From contig NZ_FQUN01000005.1 in assembly GCF_900129005.1 (NCBI RefSeq), forward strand, positions 124,001 to 188,000: DNA of 64,000 bases, written 5' to 3'. Source of the stretch: Leeuwenhoekiella marinoflava DSM 3653 (GTDB taxonomy: Bacteria; Bacteroidota; Bacteroidia; Flavobacteriales; Flavobacteriaceae). The notes under the pieces are model-generated. The model was not told where the DNA came from and did no database searches. It saw only the letters and a program-made list of their open reading frames with translations. This document shows positions 29,201 to 36,891 of this stretch, in pieces. Made by a program: the position numbers and the translations under genes. Position 1 is the first letter of the stretch, and each line of letters begins with the position of its first letter.

Positions 29201-29222
29201 TACCCTAAAAATTTAGGGGGTA
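29201..29222. promoter_or_regulatory. Candidate operator A (CCCTA-N6-TAGGG palindrome)
   Basis: Arms CCCTA (29203-29207) and TAGGG (29214-29218) with a 6-nt centre. The wider symmetric core is CCCTAAA-AA-TTTAGGG, flanked by TA on both outer sides after extra Gs. The architecture is identical to site B 53 bp away. It lies about 107-124 bp before the porin start. Confidence 0.55.
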
Positions 29223-29252
29223 TAATTATCGAAATAACAAAAATTTGACCGT

Positions 29253-29274
29253 TACCCCTATTTTTTTAGGGGTA
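29253..29274. promoter_or_regulatory. Candidate operator B (TACCCCTA-N6-TAGGGGTA palindrome)
   Basis: Perfect 8-bp arms TACCCCTA (29253-29260) and TAGGGGTA (29267-29274) around six Ts. Its centre is 53 bp from that of site A, close to five helical turns, so both sites face the same side of the DNA. It lies about 51-72 bp before the porin start. There is no T-run after the second arm, so it is not a typical terminator. Confidence 0.6.
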
Positions 29275-29324
29275 GTTTCAAATAATACCTAGTTTAGCAA
29301 TTCACCAATTAATCAATTTAGAAA

Positions 29325-30449
29325 ATGAAAAAATTAATTTTACCTGTTATGCTATGCTTAGGTATTTCTGCCTTTGCTCAAGAAGAAGAAACTTCATGGA
29401 CTGATGGATTCACATTATCTGGATCTATTGATGCCTATTTCAGACAAAACATCACTACTCTGAACAAGGTTACAGATGAAGAGTATCCTACACCAGGATC
29501 TTCTTTTGCAAACCAACCGGGTTTTGCTTTAGGCATGGCAAACGCAGTATTAAGCTACGAAAAAGGAAATGTAGGTGCTGTTGCCGATCTGGTTTATGGT
29601 CCTCGTGGTACAGATGCGGTTTTTAATTCTACAACTTCCAGTTCTAGTATTGTTAACCAGTTATACGTTTACTGGAACGTTAGTGAAAGTGTAACCTTAA
29701 CTTTTGGTAACTGGAACACCTATTTAGGGTATGAAGTTATTTCACCAGCCGCAAACTTCAACTACTCTACATCGTATATGTTCTCTTACGGACCATTCTC
29801 TCATTCAGGTCTTAAAGCAGACTTTGCTTTAGATGACAACTGGAGTGCAATGCTTGCCGTTATGAATGCTACTGACTTTACCGACTTTAACCCTTCAGGG
29901 AGTTACACTTTTGGAGGTCAGTTAGGATATTCTACAGACAGCGGTAGCACATTCTTAAACTTATTATACGGAGATCAGGATGGGGATTATACCGACCAAG
30001 GCATGGGAGAAGGAGCTGGATCAACTTTTCAAGTTGATTTAACTACGGGTTATGACTTAAGTGACTTATTTTATTTAGGATTAAACGCTACTTATAACAC
30101 TACGGATGCTGGAGATTTAGCTGATGATTATGGATTCTACGGTGTTGCGCTTTATGCACAAGCAGCTTTAAGTGATTCATTTTCATTAGGACTTCGCCCA
30201 GAGTACTTTAGTCAATTCGGTACTGGTATAAATGATTTTGATGCTATTGGAGGTGCAGATGCTGACGGAGATGCTAATGTATTTGCGGTTACATTATCTG
30301 CTAATGCAAAAGTTGGTCCTTTGACTTTTATTCCCGAATTTAGATTAGATTCTGCTAGCGAAGATGTTTTTCTTGACTCTTATGACGGAACACCTACTTA
30401 TACAGGTAGCCTAGGTTCTTTCTTGCTTGCGGCCGTATATTCATTTTAA
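29325..30449 (+). CDS. Outer-membrane porin (OmpL-like beta-barrel) of the ammonium operon
   Basis: 374 aa. A signal peptide ends 'SAFAQ', and the body is alternating amphipathic strands ending in phenylalanine ('LLAAVYSF'), which is the outer-membrane barrel signature. Phrases such as 'LYVYWNVSESVTLTFGNWNTYLGYEVISPAANFNYS' resemble the bbp2/OmpL-like porins. It is 18 nt upstream of the PII gene and then amtB, so it probably provides outer-membrane passage for ammonium or small amines. Selectivity is not proven by sequence. Confidence 0.85.
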   Translation: MKKLILPVMLCLGISAFAQEEETSWTDGFTLSGSIDAYFRQNITTLNKVTDEEYPTPGSSFANQPGFALGMANAVLSYEKGNVGAVADLVYGPRGTDAVFNSTTSSSSIVNQLYVYWNVSESVTLTFGNWNTYLGYEVISPAANFNYSTSYMFSYGPFSHSGLKADFALDDNWSAMLAVMNATDFTDFNPSGSYTFGGQLGYSTDSGSTFLNLLYGDQDGDYTDQGMGEGAGSTFQVDLTTGYDLSDLFYLGLNATYNTTDAGDLADDYGFYGVALYAQAALSDSFSLGLRPEYFSQFGTGINDFDAIGGADADGDANVFAVTLSANAKVGPLTFIPEFRLDSASEDVFLDSYDGTPTYTGSLGSFLLAAVYSF

Positions 30450-30467
30450 CCTAAACTAAATTTTACA

Positions 30468-30806
30468 ATGAAAAAAATTGAAGCAATTATTAGAAAATCA
30501 AAATTCTCAGCTGTTAAAAAGGCTTTACATGAAAAAGGAGTAAACTTTTTCTCTTATTGGGATGTAACCGGCCTAGGAAATGAGAAACACGGTCACGTTT
30601 ATCGTGGAGTTTCTTATAGTACCAGTGATATACAGCGTAGATATTTGTCAATTGTTGTAAATGATGATTTTGAACAAGCTACTATTGCTGCGATTCTTGA
30701 TGCAGGTGCTACAGGAGAAGTTGGAGACGGTAAAATATTTGTCTCTGACGTCCAAGAAGCATACCGAGTAAGAACCGGCAAAAAAGGGCCAGACACTTTA
30801 AACTAA
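30468..30806 (+). CDS. glnB: PII-family nitrogen regulatory protein
   Basis: 112 aa, standard PII length. The T-loop 'GHVYRGVSYS' carries Tyr50, equivalent to the uridylylated Tyr51 of E. coli GlnB, and 'GDGKIFV' (86-92) is the B-loop that binds ATP and 2-oxoglutarate. It would sense 2-oxoglutarate/ADP and dock on AmtB to block it. Linkage to amtB suggests a GlnK-type role, but the sequence does not separate GlnB from GlnK. amtB follows after 19 nt. Confidence 0.93.
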   Translation: MKKIEAIIRKSKFSAVKKALHEKGVNFFSYWDVTGLGNEKHGHVYRGVSYSTSDIQRRYLSIVVNDDFEQATIAAILDAGATGEVGDGKIFVSDVQEAYRVRTGKKGPDTLN

Positions 30807-30825
30807 AACTAATTAATCTATACAA

Positions 30826-32118
30826 ATGAATTTTATGGCTTATATGTTATTACAAGAACCAGCAGATGCTGTACAGACTGCTGTAGATGCTATTAATGCT
30901 GATTTAGGTATTCTCTGGATCATCATTGCTGCAATCTTAGTATTCTTTATGCAAGCAGGTTTCACTTTAGTTGAAACCGGTTTCACGAGTGCTAAAAATG
31001 CTGGTAACATTATTATGAAGAACATAATGGACCTTGCAATTGGATCATTAATGTTTTGGGTAGTAGGTTACTCTATTATGTATGGTGGAGAAACCATACT
31101 TGGTGGATTTATGAGAAATCCTGCTGAGCTAGCATTTTTTAATCAAGATGACTGGCATAACTTATTTTTTCAAACAGTATTTTGTGCTACAGCAGCAACC
31201 ATTGTATCTGGTGCTGTTGCGGGAAGATTTAAGTTTTCATCTTACCTTATAATTTCTGTACTACTAACTACATTTATCTATCCGGTATCCGGTAGTTGGT
31301 TATGGCCTTTCGATGATCAAGCTTGGTTAAATAATCTTGGGTTTATTGATTTCGCAGGTTCAACAATTGTACATGCCGTAGGTGGTTTTGCTGCTTTAGT
31401 AGCTGCAAAATTAGTTGGGCCTAGAATCGGAAAATACGGTCCTAACGGAGAAGTTAATGTGATTAGAGGACACAACTTACTATTAGGTGCTTTGGGTGTT
31501 TTCATCCTTTGGTTAGGCTGGTTCGGTTTCAACGGTGGTTCTCAGTTAGCCTTTGGTGGTGATGATTCTATTGCAGTGGGAAGTGTTATTATCAACACAA
31601 ACATTGCCGCTGCAATAGGAGCTGTTTCTGCCCTGTTCTTAACTTGGATTCGTTACGGAAAACCAGATATCTCTATGACTCTCAACGGTGCTTTAGCCGG
31701 ACTTGTAGGTATTACCGCTGGTTGTGGTAATGTTGATGCATTTGGATCACTAGCTATAGGTCTTATCTGTGGTATTGTAGTCGTATTATCTATTGAATTT
31801 ATTGATAAGAAACTTAAGATTGATGATCCTGTAGGAGCTATATCTGTACACGGTGTTTGTGGTTTCTTAGGTACTGTTTTAGTAGGTGTATTCGCTACTG
31901 AAGGCGGAGTTCTTTACGGAGGTGGCTTTGGTCAGCTTGGTGTTCAATTTTTAGGATCTATCTCTATGATAGGTTGGTCTGTATTAGCTTCATTCATCGT
32001 ATTATTTATAGTTAAGAAAACTATAGGTCTACGTGTTTCTGAAAAAGAAGAAGTAGAAGGCCTGGATGTACACGAGCATGGTACTGCTGCTTATTATAAT
32101 GGTGAAGACGAAGAATAA
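30826..32118 (+). CDS. amtB: Ammonium transporter
   Basis: 430 aa with 11 membrane segments. The pore twin histidines are His183 ('STIVHAVGG') and His342 ('ISVHGVCG'), with the conserved Asp175 in 'FIDFAGS'. The cytoplasmic tail ('SEKEEVEGLDVHEHGTAAYYN') is the usual PII docking tail. The start at 30826 leaves a short N-terminal extension before the first helix; it may be a signal segment as in E. coli AmtB. It is the last gene of the operon; a dead IS1182-type element begins 36 nt after the stop. Confidence 0.95.
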   Translation: MNFMAYMLLQEPADAVQTAVDAINADLGILWIIIAAILVFFMQAGFTLVETGFTSAKNAGNIIMKNIMDLAIGSLMFWVVGYSIMYGGETILGGFMRNPAELAFFNQDDWHNLFFQTVFCATAATIVSGAVAGRFKFSSYLIISVLLTTFIYPVSGSWLWPFDDQAWLNNLGFIDFAGSTIVHAVGGFAALVAAKLVGPRIGKYGPNGEVNVIRGHNLLLGALGVFILWLGWFGFNGGSQLAFGGDDSIAVGSVIINTNIAAAIGAVSALFLTWIRYGKPDISMTLNGALAGLVGITAGCGNVDAFGSLAIGLICGIVVVLSIEFIDKKLKIDDPVGAISVHGVCGFLGTVLVGVFATEGGVLYGGGFGQLGVQFLGSISMIGWSVLASFIVLFIVKKTIGLRVSEKEEVEGLDVHEHGTAAYYNGEDEE

Positions 32119-32153
32119 ATTCAGCCATATATAAATTAAAAAGCCCTGTAAAT

Positions 32154-32168
32154 TGAGGGCACTGAAAA
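32154..32168 (+). repeat. Left terminal inverted repeat of the IS1182-type element
   Basis: TGAGGGCACTGAAAA, perfectly complementary to 33531-33545. Confidence 0.85.
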
Positions 32169-32196
32169 CTATCTCTTTTGAGGTGATTTTATGAAG

Positions 32197-32238
32197 GCGA
32201 CCAAGCAAAAAAATATTTTTTGACTTGGTCGCTTTTTT
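32197..32238. terminator. Strong hairpin inside the IS end (likely terminator)
   Basis: GCGACCAAG (32197-32205) and CTTGGTCGC (32224-32232) form a perfect 9-bp stem; the loop is itself a near-palindrome of A- and T-runs. It is followed by T6 on the plus strand (32233-32238). It would stop read-through from amtB and out of the transposase gene end. Confidence 0.65.
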
Positions 32239-32343
32239 ATTGGTGATTTTTAAGGTGTCGATAATTTGATTATTCTATGCTTCAAAATAGTCTAATAACC
32301 CTCTGTAGCACGTTTTAAGCTTGTGTCCCTCAAAATCTCGGAC

Positions 32344-33460
32344 TTATATAGTTAATTTAAGAATTCTCTTGAGGTTTACGGCGAAAATAGCAAGTGCCCC
32401 TGCATTTGCATCCTATGGATACCATATGATACAGTACGATCGTACCCATGAACGTTTTTTAGCTCACTGTTTTTGGCCTCGATCTTATAGCGGTGTTTGG
32501 ATTTTTCTTTATAATAGTCAGATTTCTGAAATATCATTTGTTCTTGGTGTAAGTTTGATTTGATAGAGACCGAATAGCTTTTGGTCTTCGCCCCTGGCTT
32601 ATAACAACCATCCTTTAATGGGCAAGTTTTGCATTTATCTATATCAAAATAAGGTGAGTCTTATACCCAAAGAATTTGCTTTCAACTGATTTATGGCCGA
32701 TCTTAGCATCTTGTATCCTTAGAAAGGATATAGTTTTACTGAGTATCTTCCACGGTTTCCTTCAACAGGTTCAATCTTTCTTTGACTGGAGGAACTAAAG
32801 CTAATGTCATATCCGATTCAATGCACTTCTCAAGTTCCCTGCAGTAAGCCAATTCTTTATCCAGTTCACCGGAAAGGTTCTTTTGTGGCATGCGGTCTTT
32901 CATCTCTTCATCTATAGCGTAAACTGCTTTACGAAATAACTTGGAACGCTCTCTGAGAACTTCAAGTGCTGAATAAGGGTTTGATCTAGATAGCGAATGT
33001 ATGGCATCAACAATAATGGATTTGGACTTAATAATTTCTTTTTCAATGCTAATGATAAAGTTTTGTTTATCAATAAGTTCAACAGATCGGTATCTTTCAA
33101 TCTCAGCTTGCGGAACTTAGTCAAGGAACTGGAATTGATAACTGCATCTTCAGGAGCCATTTCTAAAAAATACTTGAAGGACATATCTTATCGGGAACGC
33201 TCCACTACATCCATGTCGGAAATGGAATAGATCGTTTTCAATAACAGATATTTAAACATGCAGATAGGACTTTCTGCATTTCTCCCATTATTCGCACAAT
33301 ATTTATCAACCAGTTCATCGTGGATAAAGTAAAAATCAATGAGTTCATTGATTTTTCTAAGAAGATTGCCCTTGGGTACGATTGAATCATATAGATCGGA
33401 ATATGCACTTAATTGATTTTTTTGTTGCTGTAACAATAAAAATAAGCTACTGTTAATCAA
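32344..33460 (-). pseudogene. IS1182-family transposase, broken
   Basis: The N-terminal piece (33460-33188) reads 'YSDLYDSIVPKGNLLRKI' through 'DMDVVERSR' and then hits TAA where Tyr is expected. The same frame resumes with 'DMSFKYFLEMAPEDAV' and 'SSLTKFRKLRLKD'. Further frameshifts follow through 'EVLRERSKLFRKAVYAIDEE'. Near 32645-32652 the sequence jumps from 'GHKSVESKFFGYKTHL' straight to 'YFDIDKCKTCPLKDGC', losing the central catalytic part (roughly 400-500 nt). The C-terminal piece ('YKEKSKHRYKIEAKNSELKN') has one more frameshift in a G-run before ending 'LKRILKLTI'. A usable ATG start is also missing. Confidence 0.85.
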
Positions 33461-33530
33461 TATTTAAAACAAAAAAAAAGAGCAGAACCACTACGGTTTT
33501 TACTCCTTTTAATTCAATCCTTCAGGGACT

Positions 33531-33545
33531 TTTTCAGTGCCCTCA
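33531..33545 (-). repeat. Right terminal inverted repeat of the IS1182-type element
   Basis: TTTTCAGTGCCCTCA, the exact reverse complement of 32154-32168. Confidence 0.85.
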
Positions 33546-33580
33546 TTTTTTGGTGGTTTTTTATGAATGTTATTTTGTTA

Positions 33581-33925
33581 CTATTTCAAAAACTGAATAC
33601 TTAATGGGTAGTAAATAGGTTCTCCATTTGAAGCTTTAATAGCATTGATTATAGGAAATATTAACACCAAGACTCCAAGTACAATAAACCCTAATATTCC
33701 CAAACCTAAAAACAAAATAAGAGGTATACAAAGTATTGAATAGATAAAAGTACTTATCTGAAAATTGATTATCTGCTTGCCGTGCTCATCCATTTGCAAC
33801 ACTTTATCTTTCTGAGTTAACCATAAAATTAAGGGAATGATAAACCCTCCTATACCAGTAACAAAATCTAATAGTTGACTCAAATGAGCAGCTACTAATA
33901 AATTTCTATCTTCTCTAAGCATCAT
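33581..33925 (-). CDS. DUF4870 membrane protein
   Basis: 114 aa. 'NLLVAAHLSQLLDFVTGIGGFIIPLILWLTQKDKVLQMDEHGKQIINFQIS' is the characteristic DUF4870 pattern, with three membrane segments. The family has no assigned function; similar small proteins are widespread in Firmicutes and Bacteroidota. The start may be either of two adjacent ATG codons (33925 or 33922). It is divergent from the basic secreted protein behind the sigma-54-like promoter. Confidence 0.85.
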   Translation of the reverse strand: MMLREDRNLLVAAHLSQLLDFVTGIGGFIIPLILWLTQKDKVLQMDEHGKQIINFQISTFIYSILCIPLILFLGLGILGFIVLGVLVLIFPIINAIKASNGEPIYYPLSIQFLK

Positions 33926-34011
33926 AATATGTTGATTTTTTGATTGTTTACACCATTAGTAGCAGATTTCTAAATGATGTTACACCGTCTCCTATAGCTC
34001 TTTTCAATTTA

Positions 34012-34027
34012 TGGCACGCTCCTTGTA
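34012..34027 (+). promoter_or_regulatory. Sigma-54 (RpoN)-type promoter for the 34091 gene
   Basis: TGGCACGCTCCTTGTA matches the -24/-12 consensus TGGCAC-N5-TTGC(A/T) with correct spacing and a single deviation (TTGT for TTGC). RNA would start near 34037, giving a leader of about 54 nt before ATG 34091. A GTG at 34037 lies at the predicted start point, so it is not a usable start codon. Confidence 0.6.
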
Positions 34028-34090
34028 ATTATATCAGTGTACCATCCAAAAATATCTAAAAAGAGTACAAACAATCTAAATCTAGAACTT

Positions 34091-35368
34091 ATGAAAAATC
34101 TAATTTACCTTTTTGTTGGCCTTATAACAGGCTTAGGTTCTGCAAATGCAGAACCCTTGGATGATACCTCAATAAATAGATACTATGACGGTAGCCGCTA
34201 TATTTTTGTTGAAAACGGGGTTGAATTTTCAGTTTATCCAGACGGAGAATTTGATTTCGTTTTGCCACAGGTCGCTCAAGGCGTTAATGTAAATATCAAC
34301 ACAGGACCAGTAAATATAAGTTACAATTCAGGTTATAATTATGATCCATATGTACAATATGATGACTATGGTGCTGTAATACAAGTTGAAAGTGTCCCCA
34401 TTTATTATGATAATTGGGGTAGAATCACCCAAGCGGGAAATGTCTATATTAATTATAGAAATAATAGAATCGTCAATGTTGGTGGTCTAAATATATATTA
34501 TAGTGGCGCTCGCTTTTCACACGTGACTGGTTATATCAATATTCACAACAGAAGATATGTGTATCATCCTTATCACAACTTCTTTTACAGACCATTTTTT
34601 GACAGATGTTTAGTCTATAATACTCCTTACAGAAGATATTATCGTCCGATTCGTTATGATTATGCATATCATAGAAATCATTATGCTCAAGGATACCGTA
34701 ATGGCTATAGAAATGCATATCACGATTTTAAAAGACCAAAAGGTCGCGTTGCACACAATAATGCTAGACGTGGTAGTTATACTAAAGCAAGAGTGCAGGC
34801 CCGCAACACTAGAAATTATTCTGGCAGATCAAGCTCTAGTCGTAATACTGTAGCAAATAGAAATAGTAGAAGTTCTAATAACTCTAGACAAACTCGCAGT
34901 GTAAACACTGCGCAAAGAACATCTAGCAATAACAAGGCTATTATCAATAATAGATCTAGTAATTCTAATAATACGGTAAACCAAAATGCAAGGGTTACAA
35001 GTCGCGCTCAAAATACAGCGAGAGTTAATAATTCTGCAAGAAATACGATTAAAACTACAAGAACCAGTAATTCTAGAGGAAATAATACGGTAAAAAGAGT
35101 AAATCAACAACATTCTGTTGCTCAAAGAAGTTCAAATAATCGTAATATTGCAACTTCTAGAAATGCTAATACGCAACACTCAGTTGCACAACGTAATTCT
35201 AGTAGTCAGCGTAAAGTACAAAGCGCTCAGCGAACTGTAGCAAAAAGAGTTGCTACTCCGCAACGTAGCGTAAAACAACGCTCACAAACATCACGCAGTA
35301 GCAATGCTGCCAGAACTAGTAGAAGTACACAAAAACAAGCTTCTTCAAGATCAGGAAGAGGTAATTAA
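34091..35368 (+). CDS. Exported protein with a very basic Ser/Arg/Asn-rich low-complexity C-terminus
   Basis: 425 aa from ATG 34091. A signal peptide ends near 'GSANA'. Residues about 25-165 are beta-rich and aromatic ('VNVNINTGPVNISYNSGYNYDP', 'YGAVIQVESVPIYYDNWGRI'), then a Tyr/Arg/His-rich segment ('YRRYYRPIRYDYAYHRNHY'). The last 200 residues are almost only Arg, Ser, Asn, Gln, Thr, Ala and Val, with recurring 'QHSVAQR' and 'ARNT' phrases. This region should be disordered and strongly positive. I do not recognise a function; binding to extracellular DNA, RNA or acidic polysaccharide is an inference. A sigma-54-like promoter lies in front. Confidence 0.8.
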   Translation: MKNLIYLFVGLITGLGSANAEPLDDTSINRYYDGSRYIFVENGVEFSVYPDGEFDFVLPQVAQGVNVNINTGPVNISYNSGYNYDPYVQYDDYGAVIQVESVPIYYDNWGRITQAGNVYINYRNNRIVNVGGLNIYYSGARFSHVTGYINIHNRRYVYHPYHNFFYRPFFDRCLVYNTPYRRYYRPIRYDYAYHRNHYAQGYRNGYRNAYHDFKRPKGRVAHNNARRGSYTKARVQARNTRNYSGRSSSSRNTVANRNSRSSNNSRQTRSVNTAQRTSSNNKAIINNRSSNSNNTVNQNARVTSRAQNTARVNNSARNTIKTTRTSNSRGNNTVKRVNQQHSVAQRSSNNRNIATSRNANTQHSVAQRNSSSQRKVQSAQRTVAKRVATPQRSVKQRSQTSRSSNAARTSRSTQKQASSRSGRGN

Positions 35369-35398
35369 AATATAAACGCTTTGGTTGGTTAGTTGGAA

Positions 35399-35437
35399 GG
35401 TCCCGCACTTGATTTTATTCAGGTCGGGATTTTCTCC
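35399..35437. terminator. Bidirectional terminator between convergent genes
   Basis: GTCCCG-C-ACTTG and CAGGT-CGGGAT form a stem with one bulged C, followed by TTTTC on the plus side. The last codons and the stop of the flippase gene (35415) lie inside the hairpin, so one structure serves both the 34091 gene and the flippase operon. Confidence 0.6.
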
Positions 35438-36884
35438 TTAATAGGTATAGGTTTAACCAATTATTGATTTCGCTGGAAATATTCAGTTTATAAATAATAA
35501 TTAAATAAGTTAGGCTTAAAATAATCGACTTCATTCCTATCGATACAATAGGATTCCAAGTGAAATTCCAAAAGAAAAACCCTACTCCCAATATCGCAAG
35601 AATACCCGTTAAGAAAAGTGTTTCCTTAGAAAAAGGATGCATTTTAAATTTCTTAAACACAACCACTATTTTTGAAAAAGCATAAACAACTGAAGCCATA
35701 AATGTAGCAATAGCTGCCCCGTTTATCCCCAGTTTTGGTATAAAAATCAGATTTAGACTAACAGCAACAATGACGAGGATAACTCCTAGGACTAAAACAA
35801 GTCGGTAATAATCGCTGTTGTATAAAATTGCATTATTATTTCCCATTAGATTATCTACCAACTTTGCCAGAGCAATAAGAAGTACCACATACAGTCCTTT
35901 GCTATAAGCAGGGTCAAGCAATAAATATAAGCTCTGAATATTACATATAATTAAAAGAAAAATCAGACCTGATACTGCATAAAGCGTTATAGAACTCTTC
36001 TTGTATAAGTCCTTAAGTTCTATAAAACGTCTTTCATTTAAGTAATTTGCGGTCAGCGGATACATAATCTGATGCATCGCTCTGGCAGGAACTGCAATAA
36101 CTGCAGCGATATAGATTCCCACAGAATAATAAGCTACATTCTCAATAGGGACTAGCTTACCCAACATGAACATATCTATTTCAAGAATCATTACTGCTAT
36201 AGAACCTGCAATTATGATCAATGCACTATATTTTAAAATAGATTTCCATTCTTGAGGAATTGATATCCGTAAACGAGGTCTGCGTAATTTAAATGCATAA
36301 CTCATCATTATCCCCATTCTCATAAGATAAACTACTGCTACACCATATAAAAAATATTCAGTTGTAAATACTTTAAAAGCAAACAGAATCAACAAAACCA
36401 TAATACCTAAACGATGAAAAACTTCATTCATCACATTACCAAATACACTTTGCAATTGTGTCTTTGACCAGGCATAGCTAATTTCAAAATAAGCCATCGC
36501 AAAAGCGATAATTCCTATAAGAAATGCGTAAGGCCGAACAATTTCGTTTTTAGAAGCTAAAAAATCTACTAGCTGATCATAAAAAATCGAAACACCTATA
36601 GAAACCGGAATTAAAACCAGAATGGGCATAACCAGCATAAAGGATAGAAAATCATCTTGTTTGCGACCACTATACGACGAATAAAACTTAATCATCGTAT
36701 TCTGTGCGCCCACTGCAACAAAAGGCATTGCCAGCGTTGCAGCACTCAATAAAAAACCAACTAAGCCGTAATATTCATCTTTAAAAAAGTGCACATAAAG
36801 CACGAGCGTATTCAATGCGCCTATACCAAAACCCAAATAGGTTGTAATTAGATTCTTAAAGGACTGTGACGCAACAATACCCAT
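35415..36884 (-). CDS. Polysaccharide flippase (Wzx/MOP superfamily)
   Basis: 489 aa with about 12-14 membrane segments. The N-terminal 'SQSFKNLITTYLGFGIGALNTLVLYVHFFKDEYYGLVGFLLSAAT' is typical of flavobacterial O-antigen/teichoic acid export proteins of the MOP family. It should move a lipid-linked glycan from the inner to the outer face of the cytoplasmic membrane. It is the last gene of a DUF4834-YfhO-glycosyltransferase-flippase operon, 7 nt after the glycosyltransferase. Confidence 0.88.
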   Translation of the reverse strand: MGIVASQSFKNLITTYLGFGIGALNTLVLYVHFFKDEYYGLVGFLLSAATLAMPFVAVGAQNTMIKFYSSYSGRKQDDFLSFMLVMPILVLIPVSIGVSIFYDQLVDFLASKNEIVRPYAFLIGIIAFAMAYFEISYAWSKTQLQSVFGNVMNEVFHRLGIMVLLILFAFKVFTTEYFLYGVAVVYLMRMGIMMSYAFKLRRPRLRISIPQEWKSILKYSALIIIAGSIAVMILEIDMFMLGKLVPIENVAYYSVGIYIAAVIAVPARAMHQIMYPLTANYLNERRFIELKDLYKKSSITLYAVSGLIFLLIICNIQSLYLLLDPAYSKGLYVVLLIALAKLVDNLMGNNNAILYNSDYYRLVLVLGVILVIVAVSLNLIFIPKLGINGAAIATFMASVVYAFSKIVVVFKKFKMHPFSKETLFLTGILAILGVGFFFWNFTWNPIVSIGMKSIILSLTYLIIIYKLNISSEINNWLNLYLLRRKSRPE

Positions 36885-36891
36885 ATTTATT

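Larger units (their letters stand above)
28853..29324. promoter_or_regulatory. Divergent control region between gltB and the porin-PII-amtB operon
   Basis: 472 bp, very AT-rich, with no open frame of note. It must hold the promoters of both nitrogen operons. The only strong structure is a pair of CCCTA-N6-TAGGG palindromes near its right end, listed separately. No exact TAnnTTTG element was found for either operon, which would fit activator-dependent promoters. Confidence 0.55.
32154..33545 (-). mobile_element. Inactivated IS1182-family insertion sequence (internally deleted)
   Basis: The element is bounded by perfect 15-bp inverted repeats, TGAGGGCACTGAAAA (32154-32168) and its complement (33531-33545). 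Between them lie broken pieces of an IS1182-type transposase on the minus strand. The length of 1392 bp is short for the family (usually about 1.6-1.9 kb). It sits just downstream of amtB, next to the left half of what looks like a terminator stem (AAAAAGCCCTGTAAAT). No convincing target duplication is visible. It cannot move by itself. Confidence 0.85.

Noticed and set aside
32321-33230. Plus-strand frames of about 80 aa at the IS1182 remnant
   Set aside because: They are complements of the broken transposase on the minus strand.
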